NCBI RefSeq assembly: GCF_014635025.1
Contig: NZ_BMCE01000001.1
Span: 434,001-498,000 of the forward strand
Length of the DNA stretch: 64,000 nt
Source: Fictibacillus barbaricus
GTDB lineage: Bacteria > Bacillota > Bacilli > Bacillales > Fictibacillaceae
Direction of reading: 5' to 3'
Shown: piece after piece, positions 42,196 to 51,395 of the stretch
Numbering within the stretch: the stretch's first letter is position 1
How the letters are laid out: the number at the start of each line of letters is the position of its first letter
Position numbers and translations under genes: made by a program
Notes under the pieces: model-generated
The model's input: the letters and a program-made list of their open reading frames with translations, nothing else
Told to the model about the DNA's origin: nothing
Databases searched by the model: none

Positions 42196-42549
42196 TCATG
42201 CTTCTCTTTGTAGGGTAGGTTCATTGAGTGTGCTCAGAAGATCTTCACGTGCTTTTTGGCTTAATTCATTTGAGTAATTAATTGCGTCATATATGGATGC
42301 AAAATGCTGTGATGAATAGTAGGGTGATTTATAGCAGTGCACTCTTTTTGTTTCAGATGGATATACAAGAACCTTCCAGTGATAAACGTCTGGTTGTTTT
42401 TCACTGCCTTCCATCGCGATAAGCCAATGTGTGGAACTTTCGACTGCTGCGTCTTCCTCCACTTTTCTTAAAAGGGCTGTACGATCATTCTCACCGATTA
42501 AAATGGGCACCTTTTCATAAAACTCCCTCAGGTTTGGGTAGCTGCTCAT
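42196..42549 (-). CDS. Conserved-looking hypothetical protein
   Basis: The 117-aa soluble protein (MSSYPNLREFYEKVPILIG...) has AGGAG seven bases before ATG 42549; an upstream in-frame ATG at 42594 lacks one. No signal peptide, membrane helix or recognised motif. Monocistronic. Confidence 0.65.
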   Translation of the reverse strand: MSSYPNLREFYEKVPILIGENDRTALLRKVEEDAAVESSTHWLIAMEGSEKQPDVYHWKVLVYPSETKRVHCYKSPYYSSQHFASIYDAINYSNELSQKAREDLLSTLNEPTLQREA

Positions 42550-42688
42550 ACCATCTCTCCTCTCAACATGATTTGTCCATTTCACAAAGTTCATGTTTTG
42601 TTATTAGGACATTATATGAAAGAAGAGAGGAAAAGATGATAGTTAACTTGTAAAAAGTAAGGCCATTTTTTTTGTAGAGCTATCATAT

Positions 42689-43792
42689 TTACCCATTGAA
42701 TTCACTTGTTAGCGTTTCTGATCCCCAAATGGCTAGCTGCATGGTAACAGCATCCTTAAAATGCCTAGGGTTATAACCAGTGTCTTCTACGATTTTATTC
42801 AGCCGGTACAGTAAGGTATTCCGGTGAATAAACAGTTCTTCTGCTGTCTGCTGAATATTGAAGTTGTTTTTAAAAAAACATTCAAGCGTTTCTTTGTAAT
42901 TGATTAATGTTTCATGGAGAACTCTTTTGGAGAAACGTTCTGCGACTTCTTTATTTAGTTGATAGATCAGCGCTTTTGATTCTATATCTACATAGTAGAT
43001 TACGAGTTCTTTTGGATCGCTGATCGCCAATGAAAGATCACAATCAATATAGGATTGGCTGAATTGATCAAAAGAGTCAAATTGCGTGCTGACACCAATT
43101 CTGAAATTGAGCTTAAATTGTTCAAATGCCCGTACTATTTCTTCTGTCTTTTTTAACAACTCCTTTTGTGAAATGCCAGACAATGCAATGAAAATACGGT
43201 TTATATTAATAAAACCTAAAATGCCATTTTGGCTTCCGATAATCTCCTCAAGCTTGCTGATTATGGTTTGATTTGAAACCGATCTTTCTGACATCTGTAT
43301 GATCAATGTGGAATAAGGCGGATTTAAGTTTATATTCAGCAGATTGAGTCCCCGCTCGATGTTTTCATAGTTCGGGATGGTTTTTAATAATTCTTCGATA
43401 ATCATTTCTTTTGTACGTTGTTTCCATTCAAGCTGTGAATATATATACTCCTGTTTAATCATCAATTCAGTTGTCATCTTTACAATTTCACCGATATCTG
43501 CTAATTCATCAGAATTTCCGGTAATGCCAAGAACACCGACTATTTTTTCTTGAAAAACAATCGGCAGATTAACTCCCGGCTGTGCACCCCGCCATTTTCC
43601 TCTTTCATCTTCCGTAATCCTTAGTGTTTCTCGGGTTCTTAAGACTTCAAGAGCTCCTTCGTGTATATCATCAACCCGTGAGTTGTCACATGAAGCCATG
43701 ATGACTCCCTGGTTATTCATGATATTTATGTTTCTTTTAAGTTTAAAAGCAGTCTCTTTAACGATTGAATTGGCTATTTCCCTAGTTAACAT
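42689..43792 (-). CDS. cdaR: CdaR/PucR-type sugar-diacid regulator
   Basis: The 367-aa protein has an N-terminal sugar-diacid recognition domain (about 1-135: LTREIANSIVKETA, GVNLPIVFQEKIVGVLGITG), a middle GGDEF-like region, and a C-terminal PucR-type HTH (NNFNIQQTAEELFIHRNTLLYRLNKI) at about 310-355. E. coli CdaR is an activator responding to glycerate and sugar diacids. Here it is divergent from the glycerate kinase/KdgT/LarA operon, which it probably activates. GGGG lies six to seven bases before ATG 43792; ATG 43813 is an alternative. Confidence 0.87.
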   Translation of the reverse strand: MLTREIANSIVKETAFKLKRNINIMNNQGVIMASCDNSRVDDIHEGALEVLRTRETLRITEDERGKWRGAQPGVNLPIVFQEKIVGVLGITGNSDELADIGEIVKMTTELMIKQEYIYSQLEWKQRTKEMIIEELLKTIPNYENIERGLNLLNINLNPPYSTLIIQMSERSVSNQTIISKLEEIIGSQNGILGFININRIFIALSGISQKELLKKTEEIVRAFEQFKLNFRIGVSTQFDSFDQFSQSYIDCDLSLAISDPKELVIYYVDIESKALIYQLNKEVAERFSKRVLHETLINYKETLECFFKNNFNIQQTAEELFIHRNTLLYRLNKIVEDTGYNPRHFKDAVTMQLAIWGSETLTSEFNG

Positions 43793-43904
43793 AAAAAAAC
43801 CCCATTTAGTCAAAATGTATAAAATTTTCTGATTTTTAATCTATTAATTTATACATTATATACGAAGATATTCTACGTCAAGTTCTGTATAGTGAAAATA
43901 AACA

Positions 43905-43918
43905 TGAAAGCGTTTCCA
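43905..43918 (+). promoter_or_regulatory. CcpA cre-like box
   Basis: TGAAAGCGTTTCCA matches the cre consensus at 13 of 14 positions. It lies just downstream of a TATAGT -10-like box (43888-43893) and 13 bases before the glycerate kinase ATG, where CcpA would act as a roadblock. Confidence 0.65.
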
Positions 43919-43931
43919 GAGAGGGGTAATT

Positions 43932-45089
43932 ATGAAGATTGTTATAGCACCGGACTCATTTAAAGGAAGCTTAAGTGCAGTAGAAGCAGCCAGGTCGATT
44001 GAAAGGGGAGTGAGTAAAGGTCTTCCGGAAGCAGAAATCATTTTAAAGCCAATGGCTGATGGCGGTGAAGGAACGATGGATACACTTGTCGCCGTAACAG
44101 CTGGCCAAAAGAGAAGAAAATGGGTTACTGGTCCTCTTGGCCAAAAGGTTGAAGCAGAATACGGCGTGCTGGGAGATGGCGAAACATGTGTAATTGAGAT
44201 GGCCAGCGCCTCAGGTCTATCACTTATACCAAAAGATCAGCTTGATCCCTTAAAGGCTACAACTTATGGTACGGGAGAATTAATAAAGCAAGCATTAGAT
44301 GACGGTTATACTTCTTTCATCTTAGCTGTTGGCGGTTCTGCAACAAATGATGGCGGAGTCGGAATGCTGCAAGCCTTAGGTTTAAAGATTCTCGATGCCG
44401 AAGGAAATCAGATTTTTTTTGGAGGAGCAGAGCTTAGGAAAGTTAAGTCAATAGATATGAGTGAGTTTGACAAAAGGATCAAGACAAGCCAGTTTCTCAT
44501 TGCTTCGGACGTAGAAAATCCTTTAATTGGCCCACATGGAGCATCACATGTGTTTGGTCCACAAAAGGGAGCGACTCCCGAGATGGTTCTAGAATTAGAT
44601 GCGTGTCTAGCTCATTGGGCAAATGAAGTTGAAAGAGTAATTGATGTTCATCTCCATGATTTACCAGGTTCTGGTGCAGCTGGTGGAATTGGTGGAGCAT
44701 TTCAAGCTTTTTTTCCTTCTAGAATGAGAAGGGGCATCGATGTGGTTATAGAATATACAGGCCTTCAGACAGCTCTAGAGGGAGCGGATCTTGTCATAAC
44801 AGGAGAGGGACAAGTAGATTTTCAAACTGCTTCAGGTAAGACGCCGATGGGAGTCGCCCAGGCGGCATTATTGAAAAATATTCCGACAGTCATATTGGCG
44901 GGTTCAGTAGGAAAAGGAATAGATGTACTTTATCAATTTGGAATTGTAAGCGTTCAAAGCATTATTAACAAGCCCATGGAGTTAAAAGAAGCTATGGAAA
45001 CTGCTGGCGAATTGCTTGAAAAAGCTGCCGAACAAGAGGTCCGTTTATTTTTTTATCAACGAAATAAAATAGAACTTCCCACAGTTTAA
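43932..45089 (+). CDS. Glycerate kinase (GarK/GlxK family), copy 2
   Basis: The 385-aa protein starts MKIVIAPDSFKGSL and shows GGEGTMDTL, AVGGSATNDGG, DVENPLIG and GSGAAGGIGGAF. It phosphorylates D-glycerate to 2-phosphoglycerate. AGAGGGG precedes ATG 43932. It is the first gene of the CdaR-linked sugar-acid operon, about 78 bases ahead of the permease gene. Its longer C-terminus (RLFFYQRNKIELP) differs from the other two copies. Confidence 0.92.
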   Translation: MKIVIAPDSFKGSLSAVEAARSIERGVSKGLPEAEIILKPMADGGEGTMDTLVAVTAGQKRRKWVTGPLGQKVEAEYGVLGDGETCVIEMASASGLSLIPKDQLDPLKATTYGTGELIKQALDDGYTSFILAVGGSATNDGGVGMLQALGLKILDAEGNQIFFGGAELRKVKSIDMSEFDKRIKTSQFLIASDVENPLIGPHGASHVFGPQKGATPEMVLELDACLAHWANEVERVIDVHLHDLPGSGAAGGIGGAFQAFFPSRMRRGIDVVIEYTGLQTALEGADLVITGEGQVDFQTASGKTPMGVAQAALLKNIPTVILAGSVGKGIDVLYQFGIVSVQSIINKPMELKEAMETAGELLEKAAEQEVRLFFYQRNKIELPTV

Positions 45090-45135
45090 TAAAATTCGAA
45101 AAGGATTTTTACGGTTATTGCCCATTTTGTTAAAA

Positions 45136-45150
45136 CAATAATGATTATTG
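45136..45150 (+). promoter_or_regulatory. Palindrome directly before the kdgT ribosome site
   Basis: CAATAAT-G-ATTATTG is a perfect 15-bp palindrome ending just before the GAGAGGAG ribosome site of the permease gene. Role unknown; it may be an operator or an RNA fold. Confidence 0.35.
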
Positions 45151-45167
45151 AGAGGAGCTACACCGTT

Positions 45168-46136
45168 ATGAAAATTAAAGCAACACTTGATAGAATTCCT
45201 GGGTCAATGATGCTATTTCCACTTCTCCTTGGTGCAACACTAAATACGTTATTTCCTGGAACACCTACTTACTTTGGTTCCTTTACTGGTGCCCTTTGGA
45301 CAGGCGCTCTCCCAATTTTAGCTGTATTCTTTTTCTGTATGGGTACAACATTAAGCTTCAAAGCCACACCTTATATCATGAAAAAAGGTGGCGCGTTATT
45401 ATTCACAAAGGTTGGCGTGGCTGCAATAGTTGGTATAATTGCGGCACAGTTCATAGGTACTGGAACGGTTCTTGGCGGATTGTCTGTACTTGCCATTGTT
45501 GCTGCTATGAATGACACGAATGGTGGTATGTACATGGCTCTGATGGGGCAATTTGGTAAGCCTGAGGATGCAGGTGCTTACTCAATAATGTCTCTTGAAT
45601 CCGGTCCATTCCTTACAATGATTACTCTAGGTGTTGCTGGTCTTGCTGGTTTCCCTTGGCAAGCAATGGTTGGTGCAATTCTTCCATTAGTTTTAGGAAT
45701 GATTGCAGGTAATTTGGATAAAGATCTCCGTGAATTTTTTGGAAAAGCTGCTCCTGTTCTAATTCCTTTCTTTGCCTTTGGTCTTGGTTGTGGTCTGGAT
45801 TTCAAAAAAGTGGCTTCTTCCGGTTTGACTGGAATCTTGTTAGGAGTTGCTGTCGTAGTTATTACTGGTGCTGCTCTGTTTCTTGCAGACCGTTTAACAG
45901 GCGGGAATGGAATTGCAGGATTATCTGCTGCAACCACTGCTGGTAACGCCGCTGGAGTTCCTGCAGCTGTGGCTGCAGCAAATCCTGCCTATGCTGAAGT
46001 TGCGGGATCTGCAACAATAATGGTGGCTGCAAGTGTTATTGTTACAGCAATCCTATGTCCAATAATAGTTGCATGGTATGCAAACAGGCTTCAGCGACAA
46101 GGGAAATTAATCCTGAATGAGCGACAAGCAAGTTAA
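45168..46136 (+). CDS. kdgT: 2-keto-3-deoxygluconate permease-like (KdgT family)
   Basis: The 322-aa protein has about ten hydrophobic helices and matches the KdgT family ([20 protein letters not shown] start, [35 protein letters not shown]). It is a proton symporter for sugar acids in the cytoplasmic membrane. ATG 45168 follows GAGGAG. In this operon the cargo is more likely a four-carbon sugar acid or glycerate than 2-keto-3-deoxygluconate, because no kdgK or kdgA gene is present (inference). Confidence 0.87.
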   Translation: MKIKATLDRIPGSMMLFPLLLGATLNTLFPGTPTYFGSFTGALWTGALPILAVFFFCMGTTLSFKATPYIMKKGGALLFTKVGVAAIVGIIAAQFIGTGTVLGGLSVLAIVAAMNDTNGGMYMALMGQFGKPEDAGAYSIMSLESGPFLTMITLGVAGLAGFPWQAMVGAILPLVLGMIAGNLDKDLREFFGKAAPVLIPFFAFGLGCGLDFKKVASSGLTGILLGVAVVVITGAALFLADRLTGGNGIAGLSAATTAGNAAGVPAAVAAANPAYAEVAGSATIMVAASVIVTAILCPIIVAWYANRLQRQGKLILNERQAS

Positions 46137-46162
46137 GATTTAACTAAGTAAATAATTTGTAA

Positions 46163-46196
46163 ATTATGCCCCTGAGAGCATTTTCAGGGGCATAAT
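46163..46196 (+). other. Perfect 13-bp intercistronic hairpin, no T run
   Basis: ATTATGCCCCTGA (46163-46175) pairs perfectly with TCAGGGGCATAAT (46184-46196) around an 8-base loop. It is followed by CCTTAATTAATT rather than a T run, so it is a leaky terminator, processing site or mRNA-stability element between the permease and the LarA-family genes. Confidence 0.65.
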
Positions 46197-46295
46197 CCTT
46201 AATTAATTGTAGTTATTAACATACTTAAAGTTGCAGTGTTTTTTTCTAAAATTACCTATTCATTAATATAAAAAAATGGAAAGAAAGTGATTGGA

Positions 46296-47558
46296 ATGAA
46301 AACAACATTATTATATGGAAATGACGGATTAGAGCTAAATCTGCCGGACAATGCGTTTTTAGTCGAACCCAAAAACCTGCCAGGCTTAGAAGATGATAAG
46401 GAAGCAGTAATGAATGCATTAAAAAATCCGATTGGCTCAGCGCCGTTAAAGGAAATAGTTAAATCAACAGATACAGTCGCAATCGTGATCAGTGACATTA
46501 CAAGACCAACCCCGAATCATAAGTTAGTTCCATGGCTTATCGAAGAGTTAGATCATGTTCCACACGAAAATTTTGTCATCATTAATGGTACGGGTACTCA
46601 CCGTGACCAGACGCAGGAAGAGTTTGTTCAGATGCTGGGTGAGTGGGTAGTGAATAATATTCGCATTATTAACAACCATTGCCATGAAAAAGAAACATTA
46701 GTCAACCTTGGGGAGAGTAAGTTCGGTTGTGATGTTTACCTAAACAAGGATTATGTAGAAGCAGACTTTCGTATCGTCACAGGATTCATCGAACCGCACT
46801 TTTTTGCAGGGTTTTCAGGTGGACCTAAAGGGATCATGCCTGGAATAGCTGGTATTGAAACGATCATGACGTTTCATAACGCAAGAATGATCGGTGATCC
46901 AAGAGCAACATGGGGGAACATGGAGGATAATCCTGTCCAGGACATGACGAGAGAAATCAATCGTATGTGCAAACCTGATTTCATGCTGAACGTGACATTG
47001 AATAGAGAAAAAGAGATAACGGCAGTTTTTGCAGGTGAATTGTACGAAGCACATGATAGAGGATGTGCTTTTGCAAAAGAACATGCCATGATTCGCTGTG
47101 ATAAACGATTTGATGTTGTGATTACCTCGAACTCAGGTTATCCGCTAGACCAGAACTTGTACCAGGCCGTAAAGGGAATGAGTGCAGCGCACAAAATTGT
47201 AAAAGAGGGCGGAGCTATTATTATCGCTTCGGAATGTTCAGACGGACTCCCAAGCCACGGGAATTATTCTAAAATCTTCGAGATGGCGAGCAGCCCGCAA
47301 GAGCTCTTGGACATGATCAACAATCCTGAATTCAAGATGTTTGACCAGTGGCAAGTTCAAAAGCAGGCAGTCATCCAGGTTTGGGCGGATGTGTATGTAT
47401 ATTCAAAACTGACGGAAGATCAAGTAAATGGAGCTATGCTGAAGAGTACTCAAGATATTGAACAGACGCTAGAAGAGCTGAAGAGTCAATTTGGAGAAAA
47501 TATGTCAGTAGCCGTTATGCCATTAGGGCCATTAACAATACCATATGTTGAGGAATAG
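46296..47558 (+). CDS. LarA-family nickel-pincer racemase/epimerase
   Basis: The 420-aa protein is of the lactate racemase superfamily. All cofactor and catalytic motifs of LarA are seen: D67 and R70 in SDITRPTP, H102 in GTGTHRDQT, H168 in EPHFFAG, the pincer-nucleotide lysine K178 in GGPKGIMPG, and H194 in TFHNARM. These enzymes racemise or epimerise 2-hydroxyacids by hydride transfer on a nickel-pincer nucleotide. Its genes are followed by DUF1537 kinase and PdxA2, suggesting C2 epimerisation of a four-carbon sugar acid (erythronate to threonate) rather than lactate racemisation; glycerate racemisation is another option. GTG 46287 is an alternative start. Confidence 0.88.
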   Translation: MKTTLLYGNDGLELNLPDNAFLVEPKNLPGLEDDKEAVMNALKNPIGSAPLKEIVKSTDTVAIVISDITRPTPNHKLVPWLIEELDHVPHENFVIINGTGTHRDQTQEEFVQMLGEWVVNNIRIINNHCHEKETLVNLGESKFGCDVYLNKDYVEADFRIVTGFIEPHFFAGFSGGPKGIMPGIAGIETIMTFHNARMIGDPRATWGNMEDNPVQDMTREINRMCKPDFMLNVTLNREKEITAVFAGELYEAHDRGCAFAKEHAMIRCDKRFDVVITSNSGYPLDQNLYQAVKGMSAAHKIVKEGGAIIIASECSDGLPSHGNYSKIFEMASSPQELLDMINNPEFKMFDQWQVQKQAVIQVWADVYVYSKLTEDQVNGAMLKSTQDIEQTLEELKSQFGENMSVAVMPLGPLTIPYVEE

Positions 47559-47576
47559 GACAGGGGAAGGCTCATT

Positions 47577-48824
47577 ATGAAAAAGATGATCATGATAGCA
47601 GATGACCTGACAGGTGCTTGTGATGCTGGTGTACAGTTTACTCAGAAAGGCTTTAAGACAGTTGTCTGTTTTGATAAAGAATCAGCGAACGGAATTCAAG
47701 CTGACGTAATCGTGCTTGATACAAACAGCCGTGCTTTGCCGCAACATGAAGCATATTGTGCTGTCAAAGATACTGTTGCACATTTAAAAGCAGAGGAGTT
47801 AGGGTTGATCTATAAAAAGATTGATTCAACTCTTCGAGGCAATTTAGGCATAGAGTTAGATGCTTTAATGGACAGCCTTGCTTTCGATTTTGCGGTGATC
47901 GCACCTGCACTGCCTTCTCTTGGGAGAACTACTAAAGAGGGTATACATTACCTGCATGAAGTCCCAATCGAATTAACGGAGATTGCAAATGATCCGAAAA
48001 CACCGGTCAAAGATTCTACAATTATAAACCTATTATCGATGCAATCACGGAGGGGGGCATCTTTATTTCCTAAGTACCTTCTAAAAGAGAACAAAAATAG
48101 CGTGCTCGATCACGTAATTGAACGTTTAGAAAAGAAGGATTCCTTGTTTGTATGTGATGCAGAAAGCGAAACTGATCTTAAGGAAATCGTAAATGCGTTC
48201 AGCAGGCTTCCCTATAAAATCTTATGGATAGGTTCTGCCGGATTAGCAGAATGGCTTCCGGCAGGTCAGAGACAAATAAGCCGTTCTCCAAACTTTGAAC
48301 CAGACAAAAAACAGCTCCCTGTACTAGTCGTTGCAGGCAGCCGATCAGGTGTAGCAAAAAAGCAGGTTGATACACTATTACGTTCATCAGATATAAAGCA
48401 GGTTCTGCTTTCTGTTGAGATGCTGCCAGAGGAAGATAATAGAGATTCAGAGATATATAGATGTCAGGAAGAATTAAACCGTTATTTAATAAAGGGTCTT
48501 GATGTTGTTTTACATGTGGATCAGGGCAGCTCAGTAACAGATGATTTGCCATCATTGATCGAGGCAAGTTTAAGCCAGATAGTGTCAGTTGCCAGCAGAG
48601 ATATAAAATTGAATGGAATTGTACTTACGGGCGGAGACACAGCAAAAGCGATTTGCAAAGAGCTTGGAGTAACAGGGATTGAGCTTATCGATGAAGTAGA
48701 ACGAGGATTGCCTCTATCAAGGATGATAGGAGGTCCGGGATTGCTTACTGTAACGAAAGCAGGTGCTTTTGGTACGGATTCTTCTCTTCATCATGCTGTA
48801 AAACGATTAAAAGGAGACTTGTAA
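47577..48824 (+). CDS. DUF1537 four-carbon acid sugar kinase
   Basis: The 415-aa protein has the N-terminal DUF1537 domain (MIMIADDLTGACDAG, KKIDSTLRGN, APALPSLGRTT) and the C-terminal nucleotide-binding domain (VLTGGDTAKAI, MIGGPGLLTVTKAGAFG). This family phosphorylates D-threonate, D-erythronate or 3-oxo-tetronates at O4. Its direct coupling to a PdxA2 homologue, four bases on, matches the D-threonate-kinase/4-phosphothreonate dehydrogenase pathway to dihydroxyacetone phosphate. Confidence 0.9.
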   Translation: MKKMIMIADDLTGACDAGVQFTQKGFKTVVCFDKESANGIQADVIVLDTNSRALPQHEAYCAVKDTVAHLKAEELGLIYKKIDSTLRGNLGIELDALMDSLAFDFAVIAPALPSLGRTTKEGIHYLHEVPIELTEIANDPKTPVKDSTIINLLSMQSRRGASLFPKYLLKENKNSVLDHVIERLEKKDSLFVCDAESETDLKEIVNAFSRLPYKILWIGSAGLAEWLPAGQRQISRSPNFEPDKKQLPVLVVAGSRSGVAKKQVDTLLRSSDIKQVLLSVEMLPEEDNRDSEIYRCQEELNRYLIKGLDVVLHVDQGSSVTDDLPSLIEASLSQIVSVASRDIKLNGIVLTGGDTAKAICKELGVTGIELIDEVERGLPLSRMIGGPGLLTVTKAGAFGTDSSLHHAVKRLKGDL

Positions 48825-48827
48825 AAT

Positions 48828-49841
48828 ATGAGACCTGTTATAGCGATTACGATGGGAGACGCCGCTGGTGTTGGACCGGAAATTATTATTAAAGCTTTTG
48901 AAAATGAAATGGTCCAAAAAATATGCCGGCCAGTTGTGATAGGAGATTCCACGATTTTAAACCGTGCATTAAACTATGTAAATTCAAACCTTCAAATAAA
49001 TTCGATTACAAGAATTAAAGACGCAGTATATGAGCAAGGAACGATAGATTGCTATGACTTGAACCTATTAGATGAACAGCTGCCAGTAGGAAAGGTTTCA
49101 AAAGAAGCTGGAAATGCGGCGTTTCATTATTTAGAGAAAGCAATCACTCTTGCGAAAGATAAGGCAATCGACGCCATCTGTACAGCTCCTCTGAATAAAG
49201 AAGCGCTTCATCTTGCAGGTCATATTTATCCTGGACATACCGAGATATTGGCTGAACTGACGGACACATCCGATTATGCGATGATGCTTTCTGCTCCAAA
49301 TCTAAAGGTCATACATGTGACAACACATGTTGGATTAATTAAGGCAGTCGAACTTATTAATCCAGATCGTGTCTATCAAGTTATTAAGCTAGCAGATGAA
49401 ACATTGAAAAAGGCAGGTATTCCTTCACCGAAGATTTCGGTGTGCGGGATCAATCCACATGCCGGTGAGAACGGTCTGTTTGGTAACGGAGAGGAAGAAG
49501 AGAAAATTGTACCTGCTGTTAAAAAGGCACAGGATGAAAAGATAGACGTTGTAGGACCGCTTCCGGCCGATACGCTATTTTTTAGAGCGACCCGCGGCGA
49601 CTTTGATATTGTAATCGCCATGTATCATGATCAGGGGCACGGGCCAATCAAGGTGTTGGGATTAGAATCAGGCGTCAATATTACAGTAGGGCTTCCTATT
49701 ATCAGAACAAGTGTTGACCATGGGACAGCTTTTGACATTGCAGGAAAAGGAATAGCAAGTGAAGAAAGCCTAGTAGAAGCGATCAGACAAGCTGTTGAGC
49801 TTGCTCCGAAAATCGAGGAAAGGGATGGTTTACAGTGCTGA
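48828..49841 (+). CDS. pdxA2: PdxA2-type 4-phospho-D-threonate dehydrogenase
   Basis: The 337-aa PdxA-family protein has the start MRPVIAITMGDAAGVGPE, metal ligands in YPGHTEILAEL, INPHAGENGLFG and AMYHDQGHGPIK, and GLPIIRTSVDHGTAFDIAGKG. PdxA2 oxidises and decarboxylates 4-phosphothreonate or 4-phosphoerythronate to dihydroxyacetone phosphate using NAD. The neighbouring DUF1537 kinase, rather than vitamin B6 genes, indicates the catabolic paralogue. It overlaps larE by 7 bases. Confidence 0.9.
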   Translation: MRPVIAITMGDAAGVGPEIIIKAFENEMVQKICRPVVIGDSTILNRALNYVNSNLQINSITRIKDAVYEQGTIDCYDLNLLDEQLPVGKVSKEAGNAAFHYLEKAITLAKDKAIDAICTAPLNKEALHLAGHIYPGHTEILAELTDTSDYAMMLSAPNLKVIHVTTHVGLIKAVELINPDRVYQVIKLADETLKKAGIPSPKISVCGINPHAGENGLFGNGEEEEKIVPAVKKAQDEKIDVVGPLPADTLFFRATRGDFDIVIAMYHDQGHGPIKVLGLESGVNITVGLPIIRTSVDHGTAFDIAGKGIASEESLVEAIRQAVELAPKIEERDGLQC

Positions 49842-50650
49842 ACGCTAAATTTAAAAAACTTCAGGAAATCTTGACTGAAATGAAAACAGTCGTTATTGCC
49901 TTTTCTGGGGGAGTAGACAGCACTTTTTTATTGAAAGTCGCTGTTGATACGCTTGGGAGAGAAAACGTTCTTGCCGTTACAGCTGATAGTGAGACCTATC
50001 CGTTTGAGGAATTAGAAGAAGCCAAGAAACTGGCTGTTCAGCTAGGTGCAAGACACGAAGTAATCGAGACTTCTGAATTAAATATTCCGGGATACTCTGA
50101 GAATACCCCGAACCGATGCTATTTTTGCAAGAAAAGTCTGTTTGAACACCTTGTTCCAATTATGCATGCCCATCAATATAAAAACATCGCCTTTGGCTTG
50201 ATCGCCGATGACCTTGGTGAGCATCGTCCAGGCACAAAAGCAGCAAGAGAATTCAATGTACGGGGGCCACTACAAGAGGCGGATCTTTATAAAAACGAGA
50301 TTCGTGAATTATCTCAAGAGATGGGTATACCAACCTGGGACAAGCCCTCTTTTGCCTGCCTCTCCTCAAGGATTGCGTATGGTGAAAAAATTACGATGGA
50401 AAAGCTCAGAAAAGTGGACTTTTCTGAACAGGCGATCAGGGCTATCGGTATTCGTCAGGTAAGGGTCAGGACCCACGGGGAAATGGCGAGAATAGAAATT
50501 GAACCTTCAGAGATGCCAAAACTGATGGAACATCATCAAGAGATTACGGAAAAACTAAAAAGTTTTGGCTATACCTATGTAACGATGGACCTTACAGGGT
50601 ATAAGAGCGGAAGCATGAATAAAGTACTTCAAGGAATTGAATTAGCATAG
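49835..50650 (+). CDS. larE: LarE, sacrificial sulfur transferase for nickel-pincer cofactor
   Basis: The 271-aa PP-loop ATPase has SGGVDST near residues 24-30, a CYFCKKSLF segment, and FACLSSRIAYG, whose cysteine matches the LarE residue that donates its sulfur. LarE converts the two carboxylates of the pincer precursor to thioacids, losing its own cysteine sulfur in each turn. The start is GTG 49835 inside the end of pdxA2. Confidence 0.9.
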   Translation: MLNAKFKKLQEILTEMKTVVIAFSGGVDSTFLLKVAVDTLGRENVLAVTADSETYPFEELEEAKKLAVQLGARHEVIETSELNIPGYSENTPNRCYFCKKSLFEHLVPIMHAHQYKNIAFGLIADDLGEHRPGTKAAREFNVRGPLQEADLYKNEIRELSQEMGIPTWDKPSFACLSSRIAYGEKITMEKLRKVDFSEQAIRAIGIRQVRVRTHGEMARIEIEPSEMPKLMEHHQEITEKLKSFGYTYVTMDLTGYKSGSMNKVLQGIELA

Positions 50651-50699
50651 GCAGTTGATGCGGTTTCGTACAAATATAAACAAGTCAGCAGGTGATAGT

Positions 50700-51395
50700 G
50701 TGGAGAAATTTGAAGATTTAGGATTCAGTAAGGTTGATTTTGACAGAGAAAAACGAACAGGATATCCAGAAGTCATATATGGAGAAGGAAAAACAGCGGT
50801 TCAAATTCAACAGATCATGACTAAACTCATTGAAAAACACGGAAAAGTGCTTGTAACAAGAGTAGATGAAGAAAAAGGCAGAGCTTTGATTGAAGCTTTT
50901 CCCCTTGCACAATATGACTGTACCTCCCGGATTCTGCAGTACGGAGTCGCAAAACAGCAATATGGCGGAGAAGTTATGGTGTTATGCGCTGGAACATCCG
51001 ATTTGTTCGTTGCGGAAGAGGCAGCCATTACGGCAGAGTGGATGGGCTGTAATGTAAAACGTTTATACGATGTGGGGGTAGCTGGAATAGACCGGCTGTT
51101 AGCCTATCGGGAAGAAATTACAAAGGCAAGCGTGCTTATCGTGGTGGCGGGAATGGAAGGAGCATTGCCGAGTGTAGTAGGAGGAATGGTGCGTCGGCCG
51201 GTTATTGCAGTCCCAACTTCTGTCGGATACGGTGCCCATCTTCAGGGCTTAACCCCTCTGCTTACCATGCTGACTTCCTGTGCATCGGGCATGAGTGTAG
51301 TAAATATTGATAACGGATTTGGGGCTGCCTATCAGGCTGCGCTTATCTTAAAGCTTGCTTCAGAGGGGGTTCATCATGAAGATCCTGTATCTTGA
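50700..51395 (+). CDS. larB: LarB, nicotinate mononucleotide-type carboxylase/hydrolase
   Basis: LarB carboxylates nicotinic acid adenine dinucleotide at C5 and splits it to the pincer precursor. The sequence shows KFEDLGFSKVD, the PurE-like core VLCAGTSDLFVAEEAA, and AGMEGALPSVVGGMV. GTG 50700 follows AGGTGA and gives 231 aa. The frame is also open from TTG 50655/ATG 50658 (246 aa), so the N-terminus is uncertain. It overlaps larC. Confidence 0.9.
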   Translation: MEKFEDLGFSKVDFDREKRTGYPEVIYGEGKTAVQIQQIMTKLIEKHGKVLVTRVDEEKGRALIEAFPLAQYDCTSRILQYGVAKQQYGGEVMVLCAGTSDLFVAEEAAITAEWMGCNVKRLYDVGVAGIDRLLAYREEITKASVLIVVAGMEGALPSVVGGMVRRPVIAVPTSVGYGAHLQGLTPLLTMLTSCASGMSVVNIDNGFGAAYQAALILKLASEGVHHEDPVS

